Shown here one piece after another: positions 48,860 to 63,400 of a stretch of DNA of 64,000 nt. Location: the NCBI GenBank assembly GCA_037954235.1, contig JBBMOA010000020.1:20306677-20370676 (forward strand). The letters are read 5' to 3'. This DNA comes from Aulostomus chinensis (taxonomy: Eukaryota > Chordata > Actinopteri > Syngnathiformes > Aulostomidae). The translations under genes were made by a program, and so were the position numbers. The notes under the pieces were generated by a model. That model was not told where the DNA came from, searched no databases, and saw only the letters and a list, made by a program, of their open reading frames with translations. Every line of letters starts with the position of its first letter. Within the stretch, counting starts at the first letter, position 1.

Positions 48860-48999
48860 TCAGCGTTTCTTGAGGTCAATGTGGAACTTTAGGGAAGGGA
48901 GAGTTTTGGAGAACTTGGCCATCAAGACAATCAGGTGAACCAAGGATCCAATAAGATTGTTGTTATCTTCATAGCAGCTATTGACGTCCGTGTGTTTTG
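48860..48999 (-). pseudogene. Possible minus-strand terminal exon or gene relic
   Basis: Reading the minus strand, TTAG|CAAAACAC at 49,000 could be an acceptor. The next 45 codons are open, with a hydrophobic stretch (NLIGSLVHLIVLMAKF) and a basic end (FHIDLKKR) before TGA at 48,862-48,860. About 310 bp further is ATCAATAAAA (plus 48,541-48,550), a possible minus-strand poly(A) signal. I do not recognise the protein, and no upstream exon was found on the minus strand. An open frame this short can arise by chance. Confidence 0.2.
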
Positions 49000-49137
49000 C
49001 TAAGTGTACTTATGTGACGTCGGTGGAGGGGGTGTGGCCTCCCCGGTGAGAAGGCTGCTTGGTGCACGTGGCCTGGTGCAGCCACCTTGTGCTGTAACTC
49101 GACCTGAAATCCCTCCTCACTCTGAAAGCTGCTGCGT

Positions 49138-49401
<264 letters not shown>

Positions 49402-49700
49402 TTTGAATGATTTCAAAGCTTCAATCAGCCAAACATCCAGTAAATAAGCGACAGCAACAACACAGGCCTGATTGGATGATGGTCACTAACACAGTCGCTG
49501 CTCATCGCCTATCTGTAAGGTGAACTAATCAACTGAAAACTACTGAGCAGGAAGAAGGAAAATTAACATTTCAAGGTGTAAAAGAAAGGCCCGATCAAGC
49601 ACCCCAAACATCCGCCGTTCATCCCGAACACACGCCTCTCTTTAATCCTATTAAATCAATTAGTTACAACAGCGACACACGCCATCGTTGATGTAATCAT

Positions 49701-50016
49701 GAGTTCCAGATTAAAGCTTCTCGCAGGAGCTGCGGGAGTTTTTTTGTTTTGTTTTGTTTTTTTTGTTTTTTTTTTTCCCGAGGCGACAACATCCATCAAG
49801 CGACCGGGAGAAGCGACAACAGCCGCCCGGGCGACCCACGCAGGCAGCCAGGAGATTAGCGTCCACATGTCCAGGCAGCAGGAACATTGTCCCACTTTGT
49901 AAGCCTCGGTCTGTGCCGGAGGTGGGAGGAGGATCCTTACAAGCGCTCATTCAGCTCCTCGGCCGGTGGTGGGCACGTCAGCGCGGAACTCCGGAGCCGC
50001 GACTCCTCCAGACGAG
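49701..50016 (+). promoter_or_regulatory. mapkbp1: mapkbp1 promoter/5' UTR
   Basis: GC-richer sequence immediately upstream of the mapkbp1 ATG, with GGGCGACCCACG, CCGGGAGAAGCGACAAC and CGGCCGGTGG-type motifs and no TATA box. A T-rich run (49,741-49,778) precedes it. The transcription start is not resolvable. The ATG context is GACGAGATGC. Confidence 0.5.
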
Positions 50017-53000
50017 ATGCCCGGAGATGGATTCACCATCAAGAGCCGCATCAGGAAGTTGCTGCGGTCTCCTTCCACCAAGCAGAAGAAGAGGAGCAGA
50101 GAGCATCTCAGCAGCAAGGCAAGTGACGTCTTCACTCAGGGTTTTTCAAACTACAAATACAGCAGATATGAACTATTGAACTACAAATAATTGATGCTTG
50201 ACAGAGAGATGCAGCCATTGTGAAATTCTAGTAATAGTAATAGTTGGACCAACAGTCACTGGCCATGTAGATGACGTTGTTTGTTTGTTTGTTGATGTTT
50301 TTGTTGACCTTCCTCCCTTCCGGTCAGTATAAGAACTAAGTATTTTAAAGTCTTCTCAACTCCTCATTCTTGGCCGCCTCTGAGTGCCCACTTGTTTACC
50401 GATGCTGGTGAATGAGACTGATATCAGCCACTGTGCTGGTGCGTCCTAACCCTCATAGCTTAATTATGCCACACGCCGTGTTTGTAGGTCTATCATGGAA
50501 CTACCAACACTTGCATTATCTCTGAATTAATGGAAGTAACAGCAGCTGAGCGGTCCTACGTGTCTGCTAACTGTTTGTTAAAGCCGTCAGCAAACTTTTC
50601 TTTTTCCCAAGACTGAAGTTTCTCTATAAAACTCAGTATGCAAATCTGTTTTGATTTGTTGCTGTTGTTTACTTCTTGTTACTACCAAATGTGCCAGGAG
50701 GGAAGTTAAGAGTATCGTGGATTCCGTAGTATTGGTGCATACCAGTACATAGAAAATAAACTATGTTCGTGCACGGCGCAGACATTTTCCCTCAAGCCTG
50801 CATGTATCAGCCGATCAGGTATTGGAACCTTGCCATCATCAGCCCCATTAATCAGTCTACCACTTGGTAAATGGACCCATTTTATATAGCGCTTTTCTAC
50901 CTTAGCGGCACTCACAGCGCTTTACAGTGTCATCTCACTCACACACACTCACTCACACACTGATGGTGGAGGCAACCATGCAAGGCGCCAACCTACTCAT
51001 CAGGAGCAATTACGGGTTCAGTATCTTGCTCAAAGACACTTGTTCACCGGGGTTGAACCAGCAACCCTTCGGTTGCTAGACGGCCACTCTACCCCTGAGC
51101 CCACTTCAGGTTCTTTCTGGTGTTCCTGCAGACAGATCAATTCCACTAACAGCTGTTTTGTAGATTAAGACTTAGACAGCAGGAATTACCGCACCTTCTG
51201 TTTCTTAATTGCTAGGTTAATCATCAACATCCTTCTAACCCTTAAAAATGACCAAAAAACATGGGAGACATGTAGTACGACCTCGGCCTGAGTGTTCTCA
51301 GCGGCATTTGTTAGCAGGATTGTGCAAAAACTATGAAGCTGAATTCCTCCAAACTTGGTGGGGAGGTGTAGCGTGGGCCCAGGTAGAAGCCTTTACATTT
51401 TGGGGAAGATCGGTTGAAGTTCGTGAAAAATTTGGATTTTTTTTTACTTTGATTTGGTTGAGTTCACCCTGGCGGGGCGATGTGCCCTCCAAGTGCCCAA
51501 TGATTTCATATCTCCAGCCAAATATCCTTTCTTGTTCACATCATCGATTTAAGAGGCTTAGGAGTTCTTCAGTATGAAGATTCCACAAGTAAATCACCAC
51601 TATTTTTTATAAGTCAGCATCTTATTGTCTTCTTAAATTCCAACTAATTTGTATTCGTGGACTCTGAGCTGAGAAAACAAGTCCAATTCTAATTAAAAAG
51701 AAAAGATGTCATTGCTGCTGTAACTCTGTCGCTCCTCGCAGCGACGAAATCCTGACAAATACTATAAACATGTGAGATGCTCGGCTGCTTCCTTTCTGCT
51801 CAGGTGACTCTGGAGAAGGTCCTGGGCATCACCGCGTCAGGAAACAGCGGCCTGGCCTGCGACCCCAAATCTGGACTGGTTGCTTATCCTGCCGGGTAAG
51901 AAGAGGAGAGAGAAACATCCCTGCATCATTGTGATCTGACCTTTGACCTGTCAACATGCAGAGTCCTGTCCCATCTACCTTTAGTGTCTATATATGTGTG
52001 TTATCTCATATCTCAGCGGAACTGAGTGGTGGTGTTGGGGGGGGGGGGGTTTGCTGTGGGCTTTTCATCAGAGAGACTTCAAAGCTTTTTTATTATCTGG
52101 TCCACGGGGAAGCTTCCTCTCAGTGATAGACTGATGTGGAGAACTTGGTGTAGTATTACTAAGTCTGTGCAAACAGTGACTCTGGCTCAGCGCGGAATAG
52201 AAAATGAAACGTTGGTGTGGAGTGGTGATGCTTGAGGCTTCTGAACTGCTGCATCAGAGTTGAAAAACATGCCCACCGGGTCCCAGGGGGGTGGAGGAGA
52301 GCAGAACAGCTGACCCAGAGCTCCAAAGCTCTTCAGAGCTGCTCTCAAACCTTCCCACAAAGCCTTATTAATACCAGGAAAAGCCAGTGGATGAAATATA
52401 TGAGACTGTTTCCACCAGTGAAAGAAAAACAAAAGGGTGATAGAAGATATTCTGAAGCTGAGTCATGAAACTGAGATTGAAATGATAGAAATGGTGAGAC
52501 GAACGAGTCAAAGGAGTTACATAGAAGTCCAGATTTTGTGATGAAAAAAATGTTGGAATTGAAAAAAAGGAAGTCAACATTTTGAGGTGTAAAGTGAGAG
52601 ATGAGAGCTTCTTTTGGACTCAACGTTCTTCAGAGGGAACGAGTCGTTGCCCTGGCGAGCCGGGGAAGCGATTAGCTAAGAATAAAGCTTGATTACAGAG
52701 GAGCGCAGATTAGCAGCATCAGGCATTAATACATATTTGCTGTGGCGGCCACAGGAAAGCTGTGAGGGCTCCTGTGTTACGTAAGAGTTTCATGTGTTCA
52801 ATTTGCTTCTGTTCTGTAGAAATTTGAAATTATTTCATCATTAAATAAGTTTCTATAAGTAGTGCAGCCCTTCGAACGGTGTTAATTCGGGAACATTTTC
52901 AGGGGTAGAGTGGCCGTCTAGCAACCGAAGGGTCGCTGGTTCGATCCCCGACCCCGGCGACCATGTCGAAGTGTCCTTGAGCAAGATACTGAACCCATAA

Positions 53001-53803
53001 TTGCTCCTGATGAGTAGGTTGGCGCCTTGCATGGTAGCCTCCACCATCAGTGTGTGAGTGTGTGTGTGAACGGGTGAATGAGATGACACTGTAAAGCGCT
53101 TTGAGTGCCGCTAAGGTAGAAAAGCGCGATATAAAATTGAGTCCATTTACCATTTTCTCCTTGAACAAAGAGCTCAAATCTCGTCAAATTTTGCAGGAAC
53201 GTTTTCTGCAACGATCCAAAGTCCGGGACAGAAAATTCTGTTGGCTTTCTGTTTGAGGGAAGCCGCGGCGAAGCTGACGCTCCCTCCCTGTGGGGCTCTG
53301 CTCTATTATGGGACTCTAACATTACTTTTAATGCGACAGTTGGATTTTTTTTTTTTTTTTTGGAAGTGTCTTAAGCAAATAAATCCAAAATGACTCAAAA
53401 GTTCTCAGGGACTTTTTCCTCAACTTTCTACGTCCAATCCAGCTTTTTAAATATGTGATATTCTTGCATGTAATTAAAAAAAAAAAAAAGACAAACACAA
53501 GTTTACGGTTATTTTCTCTCCCCCCCCCCCCCCCCCCTTGTAGGTGCGTGGTTGTTTTACTCAACCCCAAAAAGAACAGACAGCATCACCTTATTAACAC
53601 TTCAAGGTGAGTAAACACCATCAGCTTTTAATTTAAATTCAACAAAAATCAGTCTGGCGTCCACATTATGAACCGTGAGTCGTCTCATCTTTACAGAAAG
53701 ACCATCACGGCCCTGTCTTTCTCCCCTGATGGCAAATACTTGGTCACTGGCGAGGTGAGTCTTCAGTCTGTCTCCTTCCAGTCAGTTCAAGGTTGTAACT
53801 AAT

Positions 53804-53851
<48 letters not shown>

Positions 53852-56800
53852 GGTAGCTACATGCTGTCCTCGCTTTATAGTTTTTGTCGTCAGGTCAACA
53901 GTACATTTCAGACCTGTGTGTCCGCAGCAGTGCGTCGCTGCTCGCGCTCTCCTAGTAGGAGAAGTTGGCGCGTTTCATTGAGAAAATCCCAGCAGGATTT
54001 GGAGTCTGTTGTTAATGGTGATTGTGTATATCTCCAGTGTTTATAGCCCATTAGAAGTGTAGTCAATTATGGGTGTGTGTGTGTGTGTGTGTGTGTGTGC
54101 ATGTGCGTGCGCGCGTGCATGCCAACACAACACATGGTCGTAATCTGCTCCAGCCAATCAAAGCTGATTAAAGACTTCACCGTGGGAGTGGATGAGGGCG
54201 CTCCAGTTACCATGGCAGCCGAGAGCAAAGGTCAAATCATTCACAGCGAACTTCTCTATGAACTACAGAAGACGGTGTTTGTGAGTGAGTTGGTGAATCC
54301 TCAGAATTGCGAGCTCGCTGGCTGAGCTACGTCAGATGTTGTGACCTGCTAGCAGCAGGATTAAAAAAATTCCAAAATTTTGAATTTATTTGTCCAGAAC
54401 TAAATGTCCTCATTCCCTGGAAGCAGCAGTGAATCTTCTTGTCATTTCTTTCTTTTGTTTTTTTTTAAATTTTAATTTACAATAAAATTTACAATTACAG
54501 ATTGTAAAATTCCAGTAGCTGGTGATTTTACATGTCACAGCAAATGTTACGCACAACCCAACTTCTGTTCATGCAGACGAAGACCTGCAGACCTTTTATG
54601 GATAAAAATGTATTTGGCTTTGATATAGGCATGCTCACACTTACCATCCACTGCCATTCACTGTGCTAAGCTAACTAGCTGGTGCCGGCTCCCTAAAGCA
54701 GCACAGAGGAGAGAAGGGTATCGACCGTCTTGTCTGGCTCTGGGGAGGATGGTGAATAAGTGTATTTCTTAAAGAGTCGACATGTTCCTCTAAAACATGG
54801 CAGGGCTGAGATGCCTCGAACACACACGCGCACACGCACGCACACACACGCACACACACACTGATTCGCCACAGTGGCTCATTCTCATAAACACACATAC
54901 AATCGTCTTCTCTGTGTTCACCGCTGTCGTCCATTTGCAGCATCCCTCAGGTCGTCGCGCCGATTAATGACAGAGTCAGCAACCTCACAAATAGAATCCT
55001 TCGGCAGGAATATTGCAAGCAGGTCAAAGGGCAGGTAACTTTACGCTGAGTGGAGGTCAAAGAGGATAATCTGGGATTGGCAGACTGGGGTGACAGGTGA
55101 CTGCTTCACGTTGCCAGTGGATCCAAAGAATGAATCCCAACATAGTGCGTCTTTATGATGGAGACAGAAGTCAGCAACTGTTGCTCCCTTGTTTCACCCA
55201 CCCACCCCTCCGTGTCTCACCAGAGCGGCCACCTACCAGCCGTCAGACTGTGGGACGTGGCAGAACGAAGACAAGTGGCCCAGCTCCAGAAACACAAATA
55301 CGGCGTCTCCTGCGTGGCGTTCTCTCCCAACAGCAAGTACATTGTCAGCGTGGGAAACCAGCATGACATGATGGTCAACGTCTGGGCGTGGAAAGTATGT
55401 GTCACTGAGGAACTCACCCACACGCAGCTCCTCTGGCCGTAGCTGAGCTTCCTGCTCCAGGACAACACTGGACAGTCTGTCGCATTGATCGTCGCATTGA
55501 GTTAGGATCCATTTTATGTAGCTTTTCCGCTAAATATTACATCACCTGCCTCCTCTGACCTCCATGTTTAAGTTCAAGTAGACGCGCCCGTCATTGCATC
55601 ATTGCAGTGGCGAACTTTTCATTTTCGACACGGCTTTCATAGACGACCCCTCGTCGTTCATCTCCAGCTCTGCCTCTTCATCCAAGATGGAGGCAGGGTG
55701 GAGCTATGAGGTCTTGCGGACAGTCGGAGGATCCATTAGAGCGCTTGCTAATGGTCTTTATTGATTAAATGTTTGTAAAACCCACATCCACACACAAAGG
55801 GTGACTAATAGAATTAATTTCTGGAAGAAAAAAAGGCTGAAATATGGTGATGCAAAGTTTCTTCCAGACAGCAACCTCATTCTATCTCACGAAGTAGAAC
55901 ACAATTACATGTATTAGGCTTACTTGATATAAATATTTTTAGGATATTATGTGGGAAAAAAGGATTTTTGCAGCGTAAGGGTCTGCTGGCAAGCCTTTCA
56001 CGAGCATTTAAACTCCTGAAATCTGAGATTTAACACGATTTCAAAACCTTTTCGGCGCAAATTCTTGTCGTTTCAGAGGATCTTGCTCGCCCTGTTTTTG
56101 TTCCCCCATTATTTCACTCATTTCCTTGTTATTCTTGTAACTGCTAATTTCTTCACTAAAGCTGAAACAGTAAAAATGCTGATATTTTTTTTTTTTAAAA
56201 GTGTTACCTTGAGCTTTAACCAAATCATCATAACAATTAGAAATAGTTATTTTGTCATCTCCAAGGCATTTTTTTTTTTTTTTGGTAATCTGTAACCTGT
56301 AAAGGAGTTGCTGAATTTCATGTAATTTCTTATAGGTTGCTTTACACTCATCCCCCCCCCATGTTTTTGAAAGAAATCATTTGATTTTGAAGGTTAAAAA
56401 GAGAATATCTCAGGTTCAGGGTCCCAGAAACTGCTGCAAACACTGGACCGCGACAGCCTTCAGCCGGCGGAATCCAAAGAGCTGAATGATCCTGAATCGA
56501 CTAAAATTGTGTTGCTGTATTTCAACATGTAGCACAAATTCAACGTGTTGTAAACGGTCTTGTTTTGCTGCAGAAAGATGTGGTGGTAGCAGCCAACAAG
56601 GTGTCCAGCAAGGTGACGGGCGTCTCCTTCTCTGAGGACAGCTCCTACTTTGTGACCGTGGGGAACAGACATGTCAGGTTCTGGTATCTGGATCACTGCA
56701 AAGCTAATAAGGTATTACTGTTCACATGTTGTAACAGCAAGTACAATCAAGTATTCTGTTTTATCCAGCACGGTCGCTGCTAATCAGCTCTCCGTCTGGG

Positions 56801-57353
56801 GTATTTAGGCCAGCGCTCCCGTTCCTCTGCTGGGCCGTTCTGGGCTGCTGGGGGAACTGAGGAACAACTTCTTCTGCGATGTGGCTTGTGGGCGGGGCTC
56901 TAAGTCTGACTCCACCTTCTGCATCACCTCGTCTGGCCTTTTGTGCGAATTTAACAGCAAGAGGATGTTGGATAAGTGGGTGGACCTACGGGTGAGTTAC
57001 TGACGGACACGAGTAAGAAGTAAGAAGTCTCCGGTCCCGCTTTGAGCGCGGAGCAGAAATGGGGGTTCCCAACGGTCATGAGACCTGAGTTTTCAGGTGT
57101 GTTTCCAGAGGTGGAAATTCATTCTGACGTGGACAGAGATTGTGTTCCTGTTCTGAACTCTAATTTTAAATGAGACCTAAGAGGTGTGAATGTTGCCTGG
57201 GAGCAGGCGTCATGCGGCATTCCACAATCAAAACCAGCATGAGCCGGCACTTTACCACTTAGGAGTTTAGTCTTGTACAGCAGGTAGTGGTTATGGTCAG
57301 TGTCCAGCTGTGAGGAGGAGGAGGAGGAGGAGGAGTTCAATCAATAGGTGGAG

Positions 57354-57412
<59 letters not shown>

Positions 57413-60400
57413 CCTGCCTTCTGTTAGGGGATCAAAGAGGGATTAGCAACAAGAACACAGACTGTTTGGAAGTAGTCCAATGAGGACGTATTCGTCCACT
57501 GCAACCGTTATTAGTACCGGCAGCAGTAGTGGCGTTCTGATGATGGAGCGTGTCCTGTGTCGTAGACCGGCGTGGCCCAGTCTCTGTCTCTGTCAGAGGA
57601 CGTGATCTTCTGTGGCTGCGCTGATGGAACAGTGCGAACCTTCAGCCCCGTTGACCTGCACTTCGTCTGCACGCTGCCCCGACCGCACGCCCTTGGCTCC
57701 GACATCTCATCCATCACGAAGGCCAGGTGAGGGAGCGCTCTAAAGGAACACAGCCTGTCCTTGGCGTCCATCCACCGCGGGATCAAACGCTCGCAATTAA
57801 TACTCCTTCCTCTCTAAATCTCTACAGTCTTCTATTCCTTCATTTTGAGAGACAGAATATTTAGTCCCTAATCTATTTCATCGTCTCTCCCATCAGCCTC
57901 CTGTTTTCCACCAGATCGGATGCCTGTTACCCAGACGCCATCGCCGTGACCTATGACCCCACCAGCCACTGGCTCAGCTGCATATATAACGACCACAGTC
58001 TGTATGTTTGGGATGTGAGGGATGTCAACAGGGTGGGGAAGGTGCACTCCGCCCTCTTCCATGCTGCTTGTGTCTGGGACCTGGAGGTAAACACTGGGGA
58101 GAGCTCTCGCTCTGTGTTCCAAACACGTTCAATAACCGCGCAGTAGATTGAGTTTTAGGGATTTCTTGGGTTCAGAACTACCACCCTCCCCTGCATGCAG
58201 GTGCAGCTGCCTCACCAGGTGGTGGTGCAGCCTGTCACAGTCCTCCGGTGGATGTCTGTGAGGATATGGAGCCTCAGGCCAAATGACTTTAGGTGTCTGG
58301 GGCTGTACAGATGCTGTCGCGTTGGCCCGTGACAGGTCCTCTGAGACTCTGAAAATACAGTGTGTTGAAAAAGTCAATAAAGAAGTGGAAAGACTTTTAA
58401 TCCCTAAATTCAATATGATGAGAAAACACACCCGCTGGCCTTGAAAGTGTACTCTGGGACCAACCCGGAGCTGAGCGTGGTTTTGGTATTAGGATGCTTT
58501 ATCCCCCTCCCCAGGCAGGGCACTCCTAAATATTTCCACAATGTCCCTGAAAAGCTCACGCGCCGTATGGACGACATTAAATGGAGAGTTGCGTGATCAG
58601 TCCCTCTTCAGTTTAATACCCTCAAATTCAAAAATTGAGTTTGGAAATCAAAACTGGTGGGAAATCATCAAACTATCCTGACAACTGGATGACTGTTAAC
58701 TTCGCCACTGCCCTGTAGTTACCACTTTTCCTGCAGGAGGCCGCTGTTGTTCCGCTAAAGCTACCCAGAGTTGCTTTAAGTGAACCGATTTTGTATATTT
58801 TCAGGCCAAAATTCAACATTGCTGCATGTATTCTCACAGCACACGCGATGCTGCTGTATCAACTACGTTACAACCAGCAACGGGAGTTTGTTTGGACATG
58901 TTAAAGCGTCACAGAGAATCCAAATCACATCCCTGATTATCCCTCAGTTAATTTTGTCCAATATGTGAAATTCGCGTCCCCTTGAGATCATTTTCCCGTC
59001 TTCTATGCCGTCTGTCTCCAGATGTTCCCAGACGTTCCTGGGGAAATGGGCGCTGGTCTGTCCTGTGGGGCCTTTCTCAGTTGTTCAGCTGATAACACCA
59101 TCAGACTGTGGCACATGGAGGACTGGACTCACGTTCACTCTCGAAACATCATCAGCAGCGTGAGTTTAGCTTCAAGTCCAAGGTGTCTTTGCGTCATCCG
59201 AAAACAGGAAGTGCTGACATTTCATTTGGGATTTCTCTTTTCATGGTTTGGCTTTGCAGGATCTCCTGAATATTATTTACATAGATGGAAACACTGCTGC
59301 CTTGCAAGATCCAGAGAATCTGACAAATGCAGATAAAGCCGGCGACGGACAGACAGCAGAAATCAGGACAGGCATCAGGACCATCTGTGTCAGCCCAGAT
59401 GGCAAACGCCTGTCATCTGGAGATCGCAACGGGATACTGAGGTAGGACAAGAAATGGAAAAGTCAGAGGTTGGACTACGGTTGATTTTTAAATGTGGTTC
59501 AACTTCAAAACCGGGATGTACCTCGACAGAGTTCACGACCTCAGCAGCATGGAGGAGATTCTGAAAGTGGAGGCCCACGACGCTGAGATCCTCTGCCTTG
59601 AGTACAGTAAACCAGAAACAGGTCAGTGTGCGGCTGCAACGGTGACGCCGAGCTTGAGGAGGGAGCGTTTGTGTGTAATCGTCTTCTTGCTGTCAGGTCT
59701 GAAGCTTCTCGCCACCGCTAGCAGGGACCGTCTCATCCACGTCTTGGATGCTGAAGACGACTACAGTCTGGTGCAGACACTGGATGAGCACTCTTCATCC
59801 ATAACAGCTGTCCGCTTTGCTGGTGAGCCACTCGAGACACTGTCAACATCTGACGGCTAATCTCCTCCTAATCCTCACTTTCATCTCCATTCAGTCCCAC
59901 ACAAAAGCCCTTTTTAATTGTCATGTCGCACCGCTTATTCAAATTATAGATGACAACTATACATCTATTCAGGTGGGGCTTTTGTTTGTTTTAAGCAAAT
60001 CCTTTTCTGGTTGCGCCTCATGGGTTTTTTTTCCTTCTCTGTTCCGACCCAAACATTTGTGTGCAACTGGACAAGTGTTCTCCTAAATGAAAAGTTGTAG
60101 TTTCAATCATATTGGTGGCTTTGTTCATTTACTTTTTTGTCAGGTGACTTCTTTGTGTTTCTGTTTGCAAATTTTAACGCTTGGTTTGTTTGTTTTTTTT
60201 AAAGAAAGTTATCATTTTTGTTCTTTCCTGTTTATCAGCCAACGACGGCAAAGTGAGGATGATCAGTTGTGGAGCGGACAAGAGCATCTATTTCCGTACG
60301 GCGCACACGGTAGGAAACAATCATTTTACTTCACATGATCATGTCCATTAAACACGTACACCCAGCTGTATTGATCCAGATCTGCTCTTAATAACTTGTC

Positions 60401-63400
60401 ATATATTATGGAATAATATGTGATGATTGACCGATTTCTTGGCAAGCGGTTGCCGGGAAGGTTGACCTCCCTTTTGTCTCACTCAAACGTGAAGGTGGAG
60501 TTAGCAGCTGTTCATCTTAAAGATTGTAAAGAAGGGGACACTGCTAGCACGACACTTCTTAAAAATCAATTATTGCCGCTTCGCTCAAAATGCACGAGCA
60601 AATGCTCCAAACCGAGGAGCTGATCTAAGTTTCTTTGCTGCTTCGATGCTTTTCAATAAAATTGTCGTTCTTGGTTCATTATTCTGGCTCTTATTAAGCC
60701 TCACTGTGCAGCACAAGAGTTTTACAAATCTGTTTAGCTTCTGACTGCAGCTAAACATCACGTACCACAAAAGGAGCATTTTGACGTTATATAACTCAAT
60801 GCGATTAAGGAGACATCACGCTGCATTCTTTCCTCCAGATTTGCTTCTGGGTTACTGGGTCAGGTTTTGTAAAGCGAGAGTTGCGTAAGCTCAAACATTC
60901 TTTTTGATATTAAGACCCAATTTCGACCGCTGCCATGACTCAGGACGTGCAGTCGGCTCTTCTGACTGTGCAACCAGGCCACTCCCAGAGTGGCTCATTA
61001 GCTCTGATGATAACCACCAATTAGCTGTAAAATAATATTGTGGTGTTCATATTTTTAACATATTTTACAGGATGTTGTAACTCACCCTGTGGGCCAGTTG
61101 TATACAGGAACCCCAATAGTGCCATTTTTAATTTAGGTGACTTTAATATGGGTCAAATTTTGAGTTTATACTTCATCACTTTTAGTATCCAAATAAAGTT
61201 TTAATAGCATCTTTTCATGATTCACTGAAGCAGCAGCCCTCATATTTTCCTTGTTCTTTTTGTGCAGACTGAAAGAGGAACTGAGTTCAGGCGTTCTCAT
61301 CACACGGTGAGGAAGACCACGCTGTATGATATGGGTGTAGACCCCACCTGCAAGTACGCTGCTGTTGGCTGCCAGGACCGCTGCATCAGGTGAGTGTTTT
61401 TATGGTTGTTGTTTTTTTCTTTGAGTATTTTATTACAGTGTAAACTTGGGTTAAACATCCAAGGATCTTCTCCTTCTGTTGCCAGGGTTTTCAACATCAG
61501 CAGTGGCAAACAGAAGAAGGTCTACAAAGGATCGCTGGGTGAAGACGGCAGCCTGCTCAGGGTAGAAGCCCGTGTTCACACTCAGTCGTCCTCCCCTCAG
61601 ATACACAGCAGATAAACTATAGATCCCTTTTGTGTTTCGACCGGCAGATTCAGATCGATCCCTCGGGTCAATATGTGGTTACAAGCTGCTCCGATAAAAA
61701 CATCAGCCTCTTTGACTTCTACACTGGGGAGTGTGTTGCCACCATGTTTGGACACTCTGGTAAAAGACCCCCGAGCACACGTTTCATGCAGCCAAACTTA
61801 AGAAAGGGGTGTATGATTTCATCCTCACAACTGACAAGGCAACTTTTCTGGTTTTCAGAGATCGTCACCGGGATGAAGTTTACCAACGACTGCAAACATT
61901 TGATTTCTGTGTCAGGAGACAGGTGGGACACCATCCATCAGTCAAGATGTATTTATATAGCAGTTTTTTTACAGCTGCGTTGCAGCACGGAATAAAAGCA
62001 TGCTGACAGAACGTTAAACCCTCTGAACCGCCGACGTGGACCACATCATCATTAAAAAAGACAATCATGTCTGCATGGTCACGCTGGTCCTTATAGACCC
62101 CACCAGACCCGGGGTCAAGAGCTTAATACAAAGTCCAAACAAGACTGTAGACTCAAATGATCTTTCAGGAAAAATCAATTTATTATTCAAACGCATTCCT
62201 TGGTTATCTGTCTAAAATCGAGCTATAATAACAGCAAGATAACCAAAAAAAAAAGAGGGGTAAGAGTTTTACAACCTGAACTAGAATCAGATTTACACAA
62301 ACTAAAAAAATAGGATCCGCTCCCAAATTAGAATCATCTTCACCCTCTGCTGCCAGAGGAAATGGAATGGGGAAATGTGTTTGCACAGTTTCCTCAATAG
62401 CGAAGCTGAAATGAAACGTTGAATTTTTAATGCCTGAGCGCTTTTATCTTCCAGCTGTATCTTCGTGTGGCGTCTCGCTCCAGAGCTGACGATCAGCATG
62501 AGGGAGAGACTCTGCCAGCTCAGACAGAACCCGAACGCACCGCCTTGCAAATCCTCCAGTCTCAGGTGAGGGTATACACAACCTCCCACGACCGCTCATT
62601 GGTTCTGGTCAGTTTGTTTTAATCATGGTCACGGTATCACTGCAGGCGGGAGGTGTACAGTGCCCCCACTCTGGCTGGCCTGTCCTCTGACAGCGATCAT
62701 GAACGTGAAGAAGAGGAAGAGGAGGACGGAGCAGACAACGAAGACTCCCATGATCCGGACGACAACTCAACCAACACATCCTCTGACAGCAGCCCCGGTG
62801 AAGAGGACTCAGGTACTGCCTGGAGAACCGATATTAGATGGCCAGGTCTCTAACCTCTCTATGATGAGTGTTAGGATTTAAAAAAAAAAAAATCCTGGAA
62901 TAAAATAATTATTTCCTCTAATTATTGCTCCCTTTCATAAAGCAGGTGGCTCAGATGAAGGACAAGACTGGGAACTGACAAAAGTAGGTGCTTCTGTTCG
63001 CCTGAACCTCATCAGTTTAAATGTGGTGGTGAAAATCAAAGCCTTCTGATTCCTAAAAAAAAAAAGAAAAAAGAAACAAACGTAACAGGAGGGTTGTTTT
63101 TCTTTACAATTCCATGAAAAAAATGTTGGCCTCAGATCGGCAAAGTGAGTTCTTTAGGCTACCCTCCATCGTGAAGGACGAATTCCACTTAAACGAGTAT
63201 CCAGTATGAATTAATAGTTACATTTTTCAAGCGAGTATTGGCATTCAAATATTGAAATATCACTTTATATGAGTCAAATCAAGAAAAAGAGAAGCAAAGA
63301 TGTATACAGATAGATAAAACAATCAAAATAAGAGAACATCCTCATCCATTTCCCAACATGTAGGCAACATTTAGAATGTGCAGAAAAGCTGCAAATTCTG

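Larger units (their letters stand above)
51804..62478 (+). other. mapkbp1: MAPKBP1 WD40 double beta-propeller (exons 2-19)
   Basis: Residues about 35-721 contain around a dozen WD repeats. Clear examples: ITALSFSPDGKYLVTGE, PAVRLWDVAE, CVAFSPNSKYIVSVG, VSFSEDSSYFVTVGNRHVRF, LSCIYNDHSLYVWDVRD, FLSCSADNTIRLWHMED, ICVSPDGKRLSSGDRNGILR, ILCLEYSKPETG..LLATASRDRLIHVLDAED, VRMISCGADKSIYF, YVVTSCSDKNISLFDFYTGE and HLISVSGDSCIFVWRL. This is the platform for kinase and adaptor binding. Confidence 0.9.
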
